Assembly (NCBI GenBank): GCA_021234155.1
Contig: JAJEKV010000003.1
Location: 28,689,166-28,753,165 of the forward strand
Source of the DNA: Isoetes taiwanensis
Lineage: Eukaryota > Streptophyta > Lycopodiopsida > Isoetales > Isoetaceae
Reading direction: 5' to 3'
DNA length: 64,000 nucleotides
A program made the translations under genes and the position numbers. Shown piece by piece: positions 1 through 9,460 of this stretch. Below the pieces are notes generated by a model. The model saw nothing but the letters and a program-made list of their open reading frames with translations. It was not told where the DNA came from and searched no databases. How positions within the stretch are numbered: the stretch's first letter is position 1; each line of letters starts with the position of its first letter.

Positions 1-986
1 ATCTCATCTTTTTGTTGTCCATTAGCCAAATCTAGCTGGGATCTGAGGTCCTGCAGATGGGCAGTATTACTTCTATGGACCTCTTTCCCCCAAATCTTGA
101 GCCAATTCTTGATTCTCTTGGAGACCCTAACCCACCAATCCATCCAACCCCTGTTACCCATAGGCTTAACCTCCTGAGAGATAATCTGCTGAAGGTTATG
201 CATAAAGTCATCCTGATCCAAAAGATTAGTGTTTAATTTGAAATAAGAATTCCTCTTTCTCTGAGGACTGTTACCACAAATGCTTATAAGCTGGGGGAAA
301 TGGTCAGAAAGAGTGTAGTTGGTGACGTTTGTGACCCTAGTGCTGTTGTTCCAAAGGGATTCACTAAGATAGAATCTGTCATGGAGGCAGCAAACAGGCT
401 GAGCTCTGTGATCACTCCAACTATAGGAATGAGGATTAACTCTGGCCAAAGAGAGGTGGTGAGAATATAGGAGAGAGTTCCAACTTGAGAATTCATTGTC
501 AGTCAAAGGTCTGAAGTTGGTGCTCCTCATATAGCTATGAGTAACCATACTGAAGTCACCTGCTAAAATGCAATCATCATAAGGAATTCTCTCTAGACTT
601 CTATTAATAACATCCCAAAGGCCAATTCTATCAGGGGGCTGGTGGTAGGCATAAACATTAATAAAGGCAATTCTTCTCTCTCCAACTTTTCCATGGATAA
701 TCTGCAATCTCCTACTATTGTCATTAACCATCTGAATATCATCCATGTTGAGTCTGTTATTCCAAGCTATGGTTATACCTGCAGAAGTGTTGTTAGCTTT
801 GAGAGACCAATGCTGAAAGTTAACAGGCAGAACATCTCTGATTACATAGTTAATATTATCATCATGAATTTTATGCTCTTGGAAAAAAATAAAATCTAAA
901 TTCATAGAACTTAGACAAACCTTTAATCTACCTCTCTTGATATTCAAATTGATGCCTTGGATATTCCAAGTGATGCCTTTAAGACT
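1..986 (-). CDS. LINE ORF2, endonuclease part (runs off the window)
   Basis: The reading frame is open on the minus strand from the end of ORF1 to base 1, so only the N-terminal endonuclease of a LINE polyprotein is present; the reverse transcriptase would lie to the left. Motifs of the apurinic-type endonuclease appear in order: WNIQGI (about 957-977), FQEHK with the catalytic Glu, GDFS at 549-560, SWSDH at 408-421 and LSDHFP near 300. I checked that these share one frame. The first ATG is at 905, so an upstream or non-ATG start near 977-986 is possible. The usual GDFN motif reads GDFS, a change at a conserved Asn, so this copy may be impaired. The enzyme would nick target DNA for target-primed reverse transcription. 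LINE endonuclease identity is confident; activity is not. Confidence 0.88.
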
Positions 987-1989
987 TAAATCCATTAGAG
1001 AGGGTCTTTCTTGGGGATCTTCTTAGAGGTCCCATGGTAAAATCTTTAGGGCTTTTCTTCCCTCTTTTTCTTCTGCTGTTGACTGTTGACCAAGTCACAT
1101 CTTCCAAATTGGAAGTCTTATTAATGACCTGTAGATCAAAGTCGTCCTCTGAGTCTTCCTTCCTGATTTCCTCACAAGAACCAAAGTTGTCATTTAAAAT
1201 ACCAAGATCCAGAGTCGAGATGCTCATATTAATAGGGTCTTTGCTGATGATACAATCGGCCTTGTTGATGTGATTATTCTCCATGGTCTTGGATTTTGGT
1301 CTCCAGACCTGCCTGCCATGATTTGTTTCCACCTCTTTTTGCATCTTTGTCTCCTTATTTTCTTTAGGAGGAGAGAACTTAGCCAGAGGCATCTTAGAGT
1401 AGGAAATGTTAAGATTAAATATGCCTCTGTTGGGGATTTTGCATGGGATGCAGTCCTCCCAGTTAGAATAGATCTTTTTCTGAATACAAACAGAGGGGAA
1501 ACTGGTCTGAGGGATTGAGATCTGAATGATCTCCCCTAAGCTACTAGCAATGGTTCTAAGATGGGAGACAGTCCAGCAACCCATAAGCAAATTTGTGTAG
1601 GAGATCCAAGTGGTAGTAGCAATTGTAGAGAAATCCCCTGGAATATAGAAAGGATCCCATTTCATAATGTAGACTGGATATCCTGAGATTATAGAGATCT
1701 TTCTGATGAGAATTTGAGGGACACTCTTCTCTTCTTTACAAATAATTTGAAAAGTCTTATTGTCCAGCTTGAGGATAGAAAGAATAAGAACTAGAAGAGT
1801 TTTGGTAATCCAGTATTTCACAATGCTTAAGGAAGGGCAATTTTGGGGGAAATGGACAAGAATTCCATGATTGGTATATCTGACCTTGGCCGAGTTATCA
1901 GTAATGTTACACAGGTCAAGAATGTCCTCATCTTTATTGGTAACTTTTTCTAAATTCCCTGGATCAGTGGCAACATTAACAGAATTCAA
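979..1989 (-). CDS. LINE ORF1, C-terminal portion (DUF4283-like)
   Basis: A 336-codon frame upstream of the endonuclease ORF. Residues about 100-165 fit the layout of the plant DUF4283 domain of LINE ORF1 and gag-like proteins: MKWDPF, then WISYTNLLMGCWT, then IASSLGEIIQI. These match the family pattern of a W-P-F segment, W-V-x-x-x-x-L-P and IAxxLGK. The C-terminus is Lys/Arg-rich (RRKRGKKSPK, RRSPRKT), as expected for nucleic-acid binding. The annotated first codon is TTG, not ATG, and overlaps the stop of the upstream frame by 4 bases, so this is probably the frameshifted continuation of ORF1. The protein would coat LINE RNA. A truncated second copy lies at 18,081-18,884. Confidence 0.75.
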   Translation of the reverse strand: MNSVNVATDPGNLEKVTNKDEDILDLCNITDNSAKVRYTNHGILVHFPQNCPSLSIVKYWITKTLLVLILSILKLDNKTFQIICKEEKSVPQILIRKISIISGYPVYIMKWDPFYIPGDFSTIATTTWISYTNLLMGCWTVSHLRTIASSLGEIIQISIPQTSFPSVCIQKKIYSNWEDCIPCKIPNRGIFNLNISYSKMPLAKFSPPKENKETKMQKEVETNHGRQVWRPKSKTMENNHINKADCIISKDPINMSISTLDLGILNDNFGSCEEIRKEDSEDDFDLQVINKTSNLEDVTWSTVNSRRKRGKKSPKDFTMGPLRRSPRKTLSNGFKS

Positions 1990-2870
1990 AGAATTGAGTA
2001 AAGCGTTCTGTAGGAGTTACCATTGATTTTGTCATACTTCCCCATAATTGGGACCGAGGACTTCAGAGATTGCTTGGAGACTTTCGTTTTATTTTTGTCC
2101 AGATTTTGCTCCTTGATGCTGGTACAGTTATGGCAGTCACAGTTAGCACAATCCGTCGGGTGAAAGTATCCATTACTGTCAGCAATTTTGCACTTGGTAG
2201 GAGTGTGAAGCGGGAGTTGGTAGGTTTTGTAATCCATCTCCACCTCTTTCAAAGTTTCGGCGGCAAAGGAAGGGAATCTTCTCTTGAAGCCTTTTCGGAA
2301 GCTCTCTATAACATGATCATCAGCCTCCTCCCAGACTTTCACTAAATGAAAAGAGGCTTTTGATTTCCATCCGAGATCCTCAAGTTCTTCTACTAGAGTC
2401 TTTGCTGCTTGTAACATTTCCGTCATCGATCTTCTGAATATCTGATTTTTTAGGCTGCAGCAGTCTTCTTTCGAGTGCCCTGTCTTCACCCTTATCAGCT
2501 GGTACAGAAGTATGTCCATTTCCTGGATTTTTTGAAGCATCTGCCAAGCCAAGTCCCGGTCATTGGCTTTGCCTTCTTTGTACTGATTTTCAAGCCTTTG
2601 CATTTCGAGTTTACACACCATAATCTAACCTTCTTTTTGTATTCCCATGCAATCTGATGCGGCTTCTCGTTGTTCTCTAATGATGTCAAAGGCAGCCTTA
2701 AGTTCTTTCATCTTAATCCAAGCTTGATCCTTCTTATCATCCAGAACAAAGATTTGGTCCCAGCTCTGAATGATCAGAATGGGATCTGTGTCCTTATACT
2801 CATAGGGTATTCTTGCAGAGGATGAAGAACCTCCCGTGGCCGGTTTGTTTGTCAACTCCTTGGTCCTCAT
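1986..2870 (-). pseudogene. LINE ORF1, N-terminal portion with in-frame TAG
   Basis: An ATG at 2870 opens a frame of 81 codons ending in TAG at 2625-2627. The same frame resumes two codons later with ATG at 2621 and runs 211 codons to 1986. The two pieces read as one ORF1 with an in-frame stop. The first piece is rich in charged helix (DDKKDQAWIKMKELKAAFD). The second has a likely coiled coil, then a compact Cys cluster, CANCDCHNC, that could bind zinc. The stop is shared by the copy at 19,038-19,775, so it predates the duplication. It is either a dead element, a dicistronic arrangement, or a stop that is read through; I cannot tell which. Confidence 0.65.
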
Positions 2871-3219
2871 AGTGCAACAGGGAGAAGAGAAGCGGTCGAG
2901 GAAGGGAATAGAGACAAGAACAGACTAAAAAGAATGAAAAGGAAGGGGAAAAGGATCTTTGAGGGGGGAAGAAAGATGGAGGGAGCGAAAGATCCGAAAA
3001 AGGGAATAAAGGAAAGAAAGAATGATTGGAATGGAACGGAAAGCTGCTAAGATAATGAAGAGGGGCAGCTCATACCCTGAGTCCCCTGCTAGGATCTAAT
3101 CAGAGGTGAGTGGTCCCATCGGTCGTCAGAAGGCAGCAGAATCGAAAAAACCAGAAAAACCAGAAAATCAGAGAAAAGAAAAGAAAATAAGATGGGGGAA
3201 CCAAGAGTCGACAGGGTTA
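2871..3219 (-). other. Purine-rich leader of the LINE (pyrimidine-rich on its coding strand)
   Basis: Upstream of ORF1, the plus strand is almost entirely A/G (2,880-3,060 and 3,125-3,190), so the element's sense strand is a long polypyrimidine tract. It contains no convincing ORF. It could be 5' UTR, promoter or a 3' splice-site context. The second copy is at 19,776-20,120. Confidence 0.4.
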
Positions 3220-3663
3220 GTTAGCCACCCCAAACCTCCAGACCACAGTACCAAGATCTCCAAAGAATTCTGCTGGCTGAAGATCGAAGAAATCTGCCCA
3301 GTGGTACAGGGGTTCGGTACCGAATTCGATGGGGACCTCTAGAAGGAAGAGGTTTCTTTCAAATCTGTTACCCAAAGCAATGTAAGGCTGAGAGTTGTGA
3401 GCTCACACTCTGAAGGAGCCAATTCTGTCAAAACAAAGGATGCAGAGAAAAAACTTGTCAAAAAATTCAAAATCTGCCCTACAGAAACCTATTCTGGATT
3501 GATTAGAGCTAGCTAATTCGATTAAATCCTCGATGGATTGAAGAGTATCCTCATGGCCTTGGGGTGGGATGACAAAACCCAGCCCCTGGAGAACAGCTTC
3601 GAGTAAAGCCTCATCCATCAGGGCTGGGTAGTGCACACTTCCCGAGGCGCGAGTAGGATGCAC
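3220..3663 (-). pseudogene. Upstream ORF of the LINE-containing segment, broken copy
   Basis: Copy 1 of an unrecognised ORF that is 139 codons long and open in copy 2 (20,116-20,535). Here the frame starting at the MDEALLEAV segment meets a TGA at about 3,400, where copy 2 has a sense codon (FRVSTHNS). The bases differ as gagctcac here and gagttgac in copy 2. The predicted product is hydrophobic and aromatic at its centre (ADFEFFDKFFLCILCFDRI) and acidic overall. No family recognised. It could be a LINE leader ORF or a remnant of host sequence. Confidence 0.35.
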
Positions 3664-4786
3664 TTAGTTTCATCTCCTCTATTCTGTAATCCTGTCATTA
3701 GCAAGATATGTCTTACTGCAGTTCCCTATTGTTCTTCCATTGAAAAATATTATGAAATAAAAAACGAAATACTATTACTTTAACAAATGGCACATCATCA
3801 AACAACGAATACTGCTCATTCTTGTTGTAGAATGAACGCTATCTTCTTGCAAAACCAGAAGTGTAAAACCACAGGAATATCGAAATCAACATCCACGATT
3901 CTTTACCATTCTTGCACTAAAAATGTGAAAGTATAAATGCATACCTTTGTTGAAGATTGCAGCACGGAAAGAAGGCAGAATGAAAGAATGTTTTTAGATT
4001 CTTGAACAACATCCATTGTGAGCAAAGATGTAAAAGGTGAGAGAATCGCCAAAATCGCTACTCCATATTGCTGTAAATTGAAACTAATGTGTTTCAGCAT
4101 CAGAACCGGTGCCGCCCTTGTCTGATCTGCCACTGTCGCCGCTCCAACAGACGAAGGAAGAAACAAAAACCTAACCTAGTGTAGCAAACCGCCCCAATAA
4201 TCCTGCTGCTGCAATCGGTGGCGCCGTGATTCCATACCTATTACCTACCATAAATACATCTTCAGGGTAGACTTCAATCCTGGAGTCTGGAGTCTGGACG
4301 CCTGGCCTGCTAAACCCAGTGGACGGCAGCGATGAAGATCGTGAGAAAGGGAAGAAGAAAGAAACGAAAAACGTAACAGGAGAAAGAAATGAACAAAAAC
4401 CTAAACCTAATAAGAAAACGAAACATAATAAACCTAAAAAAAAAAAAAAACAATTACTATAATACATCAAATATATAAAGCTCAAGAAAAGAAAAAATTT
4501 CCGGCAAATTATATACCCTGCCGGAAATTCGCATGGAAATATTTTTATCCCCGGTAATTTCCCTACATACATATTTTTGTTGCCGCAACTACTTCCTGCA
4601 ATTTTTTTTCTTTATCGGAAATATCAATTTTCAACCGGTAGTCTGCTTAACTTCCTAGGAATTTGGTGCACACTGCCTAAAGGGCATCAAATGTATTGGC
4701 CCCAGATTTTCGAAAAATTAAAAAATAGAAAGGGAATTCAATTTCCATATGATAGCGTTTTTTCCTTTTTAATTTTTAGGCAGGTT
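3664..4786. other. Upstream flank of the LINE, no confirmed gene
   Basis: About 1.1 kb shared with 20,536-21,675. Minus-strand frames at 3,903-4,166 and 4,171-4,572 contain a Phe/Leu-rich low-complexity stretch from a homopurine tract (4,320-4,450), so I do not call them genes. A 14-base A run is near 4,437-4,450. In copy 2 the corresponding run is interrupted. Differences between the copies cluster at CAG/CTG words (4,018-4,050 versus 20,918-20,950). Confidence 0.4.
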
Positions 4787-4920
4787 GGTTTTTTTTTTTT
4801 TTTGTTTCCCGAACCTGGATCACCATCCCTTGTCCCTGCAAGTTCAAAGGAGGAAGAGGACTTGAACTAAGGAAAATTGTTCTGCTCAGTACCACAAAAC
4901 AACATGAAATTGAAAATCCT
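4787..4920 (-). mobile_element. tRNA-derived SINE-like element with poly(A) tail
   Basis: On the minus strand, GTGGTACTGAGCAGAAC (about 4,879-4,895) resembles the tail of a tRNA A box. AGTTCAAGTCC (4,858-4,868) fits the B-box consensus, 20-odd bases downstream. The element ends in a run of about 15 A on its own strand (T run 4,789-4,803). This order (A box, B box, short body, poly(A)) is that of a short SINE. The flanks do not give a clear target-site duplication. A second copy is at 21,676-21,805. Confidence 0.5.
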
Positions 4921-5495
4921 AAGATTGGAATCACACTAAGGCCAACCCCAATTAAATACATAGCAGAACTAGGTGAGCATTAGGCATAATGAGAGGGTTT
5001 TGCGTGCTATTTGATATCACACTAGGCCCATGGCCAAGTGAAAAAGAAAATGACACATTATTCTGGTTCTTGCTTCATATTCAAAGCATTTTGACTCGCT
5101 GAATATTCATTGCATCGATCAACTCCACAGGTTTCTCCCCCACAGGCTCAAATCATGGAGCTGGGAGGCATTTTTGCACAAACCAAGCACTCCATAACCA
5201 CCTCATGATTAAAATTTTACTTATTTTTATCTTTTTTCCTATAACTCTGACGAAGCTGAAATTTTGTAATCCAAGGCGTAATATAAATGCATTTTAGGTC
5301 AAAATATCAAAAAAATTAATTTTTTTTTTTCAAAAATACAAAGAAAATAGCCTCAGAAAGCACCCACTAAACACCATGTCTCGCTAACACAAAACGTGTC
5401 CTACACCTCCATGCTTTGACCCCACAGTCCAGATTCGATCAAGGGTGTTTGCAAATTGGCTAAACTAAAGGATTTTGCATGTGAACGATCAATTG
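4921..5495. other. Intergenic sequence between LINE upstream flank and block B
   Basis: AT-rich sequence shared with 21,806-22,383 at high identity. There is a poly(T)/poly(A) patch at 5,300-5,335. No coding, RNA or repeat feature seen beyond the duplication itself. Confidence 0.4.
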
Positions 5496-7078
5496 CAGGG
5501 TGTGATCTACAGCCGATTGACGGGCTCTTGGCCACAGTAAATCTAACAAGCCTTTTTTGGGCACAACACCAGCAACACACCATGCATGGTTATGGCTGAT
5601 TATTTGTCATTGAGGATCCAAAGCTTCAGCCTTATCCGTATACTTTCATGTCCTGTTATTTACCGCAATCTAACTTAAGCTAGCCATTTGTTTGAATGAT
5701 CACGTGGTGCTTGAGAAAATGGAACGTAAGCGTCAAACAAATTGCAATGAGGTATACCCTAATTATGCCACTCAAGAATTGCTACACACACCATGCCACG
5801 AGATTAATCTGAATTGTATAACATGCAACATATCTCGCTACACTTCTATATGCATATCTTCACACCTTGAGGGCTCAAGATCTTCAAGTTTTCATACTAG
5901 TTTGACAAGAAATATTTCCCTTGAAGGAGGGAGTCAAGTGATTAATGAAGCAATTCAGAGTTTTGTTGAACTTACTTGATGGAAATGGATGTGTATGCAA
6001 TGGAGATAACTGGGATTGGGAAAAATACTTGATCTGGAGAAGGTATTCAACGTAGAAATATTGCAACCTTCATTAATTTAGGCATAACACAATTTGCAGA
6101 TAAACGTTGCGTTCAGAGACGTATTCCATATCACAAGTCCATTATTAAGCAAGCATTGCATTGTTAAACATTGGATAATAGTGACAGAGAGAAAAGTTTG
6201 TGGCGGCCTTGGCCACCGCAATAAATTTCTTGCATATCTTAACACTTTGCAAGAATGACGCCTTCCATTCCATTACAAAAATATATGAACAATGGGCAAA
6301 TATACACCTAATAAATGTTTGTGTAACCACATTCCTCCTACATAAGGATATATCACCATTGTACTCAACATTGAGAGAACAATTCCAACTCCCATGTACA
6401 TCCCTATATAAGAATATTTCATCACTAGTGTTGTACATCAGGGAATAAATTACTAATCGCATATTTCTTATTAGCCATAATGGCTTTAGCTAAACTTGCT
6501 CACGATTAATCCCAAAACTTTCTGTGGTTTAGCTAAACTCTACACATGCAACCCTCTCATACTTTCTAGCGTTTAGCTAAACTAACCCAAAATTCATCCC
6601 AAAATTTTCTGTGGTGTGGTCAACGAAAAATATTAAGCTAAAAAGTATTATGTTTTTTTCTTCAATTGTTTCCATTTACTTTAGTCATTTTCTTTGTGGA
6701 AATAATCTAAAACAATGTGAACTAGCTAAATCTAGGCCTCAGAGTATTCTATAGAATGCTGGCTAAACTAGCCCGAAATTCATTCCAAAAGTTTCTAAGG
6801 TTTAACTAAACAATACAAAATTTCAATCTCTTACATTCTAGCATTTGGCTAAAGAGATCGAAGGTTGGTGCTAGCGCGAAAAAAGTTAAGCTAAAATTAT
6901 TATTTTTTTGCCAATTTTTTCCATTTACTTTAGCCAATATTTTTTGAAAATGTGCTAAAAAATCGCCAAATAGCTAAGCTTAGCCCTTAAATTATTCCAT
7001 GTTGTACACTGTTTGCATAACCACATTCCTCCTACATAAAAATATCCTTTCTAGCAAAAAGATAAAGATACAATGATA
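5496..7078. repeat. Block B, copy 1: 1.6-kb repeated segment with palindromic motifs
   Basis: Nearly identical to 15,722-17,304 at a constant offset of 10,226 bases, and also present at 22,384-24,005 and 35,116-36,700. Homology of all four copies begins at cagggtgtgatc. From 6,470 to 6,990 there are repeated variants of the self-complementary 12-mer GTTTAGCTAAAC (for example near 6,490, 6,531, 6,571, 6,768 and 6,800). Short frames within it (for example 5,692-5,979) are carried along by the duplication and show no recognisable protein. Confidence 0.8.
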
Positions 7079-7440
7079 AATAATATCTAGATAATTGATG
7101 TGAGGCATAGAATGCCTTGAAGAAAGCAATGGAATCCAGAGCAATCCTAGTTTATCCAAGCAATGGAGTCAAGCAGTCGGAGGAAGATTTGCCATTCCGA
7201 GGCCCTTGAATTTTGCAGAAGAATCAAGCAGGCAATTGGCGTGATAAACCAGAAACAATGTTTTGTGCTACGGTTACTCGCGGCTTGCATCGAACGATAT
7301 CATGAATCATGGATTAACATATCTCATCCACAATTAGAATCAGATCGGACCGCCAAACTAGGGAAGGAGCTGCTTACAATTTTAGAAGATGGCTTGCGAC
7401 TCATCAATCTCTGTGACGAAAAGGACTCCCCTGCCCAAGT
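7079..7440 (+). pseudogene. 5' exon fragment of a protein-kinase gene (block B copy 1)
   Basis: An open frame starting at ATG 7,163 encodes a helical N-terminal segment (CRRIKQAIGVINQKQCFVL, ERYHESWINI, LGKELLTILEDGLRLI). The DNA from 7,079 to 7,440 is homologous to 55,669-56,035 (minus), where the same exon continues into a linker and a kinase domain. The fragment is cut at gcccaagt, and the last 20 or so codons of the 114-codon frame belong to the tandem repeat. The layout (helical bundle before a kinase) recalls plant kinases with an N-terminal HeLo/MLKL-type or DUF1221 bundle. That family assignment is only a guess. Other copies are at 17,305, 24,006 and 36,701. Confidence 0.6.
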
Positions 7441-8240
7441 AAATGTACATTTGGTCATGGGTTCAAACCTTGCCAATGTTATTTATATTTTGGAAGTTGG
7501 TTACTAGGGGTATACGATGATGATCCCCGACGTAGTAGAACTTAAAAAGCCTATACGTGTCCTCCACTTTGGCTGTCGCAAGGCAGTGGATAACCTAGCT
7601 AGTCTGTACAAGATTAGTCTAGTATGGACCTTAAACAAAGTAATAAAAAAACAATGGGACTATGGTAGGTGGCACTAGGATGGTGAGGCTAAAAAGCCAT
7701 GCCCCTAGAGTGCCCCTAGGACCGAGACTTCCTAAGGCGGGATTAAATCCTGCCTACAAAGTGTGCATGTAAGGTAAAAGTTTTGCTCAACGGATGTGTG
7801 GTGAGTTTGTATAGGCTTAGTAATGCCAAAATAAATGTACATTTGGTCATGGGTTCAAACCTTGCCAATGTCATTTATATTTGGAAGTTGGTTACTAGGG
7901 GTATACGATGATGATCCCCGACGTGGTAGAACTTAAAAAGCCTATACGTGTCCTCCATTTTGGCTATCGCAAGGCAGTGGGATAAGCTAGCTAGTCTGTA
8001 CAAGATTAGTCTAGTATGGACCATAAACAAAGTAATAAAAAAACAATGGGACTATGGTAGGTGGCACTAGGATGGTGAGGCTAAAAAGCCATGCCCCTAG
8101 AGTTGCCCCTAGGACCTAGACTTCTTAAGGCGGGATTAAATCCTGCCTACAAAGTATGCATGTAAGGCAAACGTTTTGCCCAACGGATGTGTGGTGAGTT
8201 GGTATAGGTCTAGTAATGCCAAAATAAATGTACATTTGGT
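7437..8240 (+). repeat. 392-bp tandem repeat, two units, with tRNA-like promoter boxes
   Basis: Units start at aaatgtacatttgg at 7,441, 7,833 and 8,226 (periods 392 and 393). Each contains tggtgagttggtatagg, like a tRNA D-arm/A box, and about 50 bases later ggttcaaacc, matching a Pol III B box at 10 of 11 positions of the consensus. This suggests a tRNA-derived SINE that became tandem. No poly(A) separates the units. The body contains gatccccgacg and an aataaaaaaacaatggg stretch but no ORF. Confidence 0.75.
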
Positions 8241-9174
8241 GTTGAATGCCATTGTCTTTACAGTTTCCAGCAGAATATACTCCAGCAGCTATAGCATTGG
8301 CATATACAAAGATGTTTTAAGTTTCTTGCAATTCTAGCGGCCTTACATTCTATTATCTTACTATTATTTGTTGTTTGCCTTATCTTGCAGCCCACCTCTT
8401 CAAGTTTGCTAATTACAGCAGTAAGATGATGTGGAACAACTCCAGACTTTGATATAGTTGAGCGGGTGACTGCAACTGCGATTAAGAAGGTGCCAGCTTC
8501 TATACGATTTGGAATTCTTGTAAAATCACAACCATGTGTCTATCTGTGTTGCTTATACGCCGCTTTCCAATTTTCCTCTTTCTTTTCTAGAGCATATACT
8601 ATTTAGGGGAGGTGTTGATATTGTTGAAGAACTTAGCCGTCTTATCACGAATTCTCTCTATCATATTATAGAGCTTTAACAAGGTAATGTAAGTTTTAGC
8701 TTAAATTTTGGTTCTCTTATGGTTCTTGTATTATTTAAACTTGTTAGAGCTCATATATATTAATTGTGTTCGGAAAAAGATTCTTTATTAAGTTTATCCT
8801 ATTGATTGTGTTTCATGCATAGGAAATAACATAGGAATAACATTGATTGTGTTTCATGCATAGGAAGCAAGGCATGTCATTTGGCCAGTAGAGGAGCGAC
8901 ATCGAAATGTAATTTTTTCTAGATTATGAAATTAGTAACGAACTTATAATTTAATTTTATGTCATTTTTCTTGTGTAGGCCATTGAGCAATTGCTTCTTC
9001 TGGATGATATGGAAGTACAAGCTGATAATGAAGATCTACCTAATAACGTTGAACAAGATGATATTTATGCACATCAAAATTATATTGATGAGCATGATGG
9101 TAGTGGTGTAGCAGGCAGCTATGCCTGCTGAAACAATATTGTATTTCTTTTGAATTAATAAAAAAAAATTCTTT
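8241..9174. other. Block C, left part, with an exon-like end
   Basis: Shared with 25,168-26,100. On the plus strand, cttgtgtag precedes a frame AIEQLLLLDDMEVQADNEDL (from about 8,980) that runs to a TGA at about 9,130. It looks like a last exon of an unrecognised acidic protein. An 8-bp inverted repeat (agcaggca / tgcctgct) spans about 9,108-9,128 at its end. Upstream, 8,390-8,520 lies after a possible acceptor (cttgcag) but gives no recognisable protein. Confidence 0.3.
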
Positions 9175-9239
9175 TTGTTATGCTTTATTTTGTTATTATA
9201 TAAAGAGAATCTGAAAAAAAAATGTATAAAAGTTCGTCC

Positions 9240-9460
9240 AAATTTTTTTTTTGTAACGGTTCATGAACTTGCAATGCGTTTCAAGGTTTTTTTTATTTAT
9301 TTAATATTGTTTTTTGAAATGCGTTTCAATATTGAAACGAGTTTCAGTTCTTATTCAGTTGAAACGCATTGCAAGCTTGTTATGCGTTACAAATCCGTTA
9401 TGCGTTTCAAACTTGTTATGCATTACAAATCCGTTACGCGTTTCAATTGACCCCATCATT
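9240..9460. repeat. Cluster of GCGTTTCA / TGAAACGC motifs with a perfect palindrome
   Basis: Repeated gcgtttca and its complement occur throughout. cgtttcaatattgaaacg (9,322-9,339) is an 18-bp perfect palindrome. A 36-bp direct repeat follows (about 9,377-9,447), each unit alternating gttatgcgttacaaatccg with a gcgtttca word. Frames across this tract are low-complexity by-products. The same cluster is at 26,166-26,390. Confidence 0.7.

Noticed and set aside
4171-4572. Hydrophobic 133-codon minus-strand frame
   Set aside because: Its Phe/Leu core is the translation of a homopurine/homopyrimidine run, not a membrane segment.
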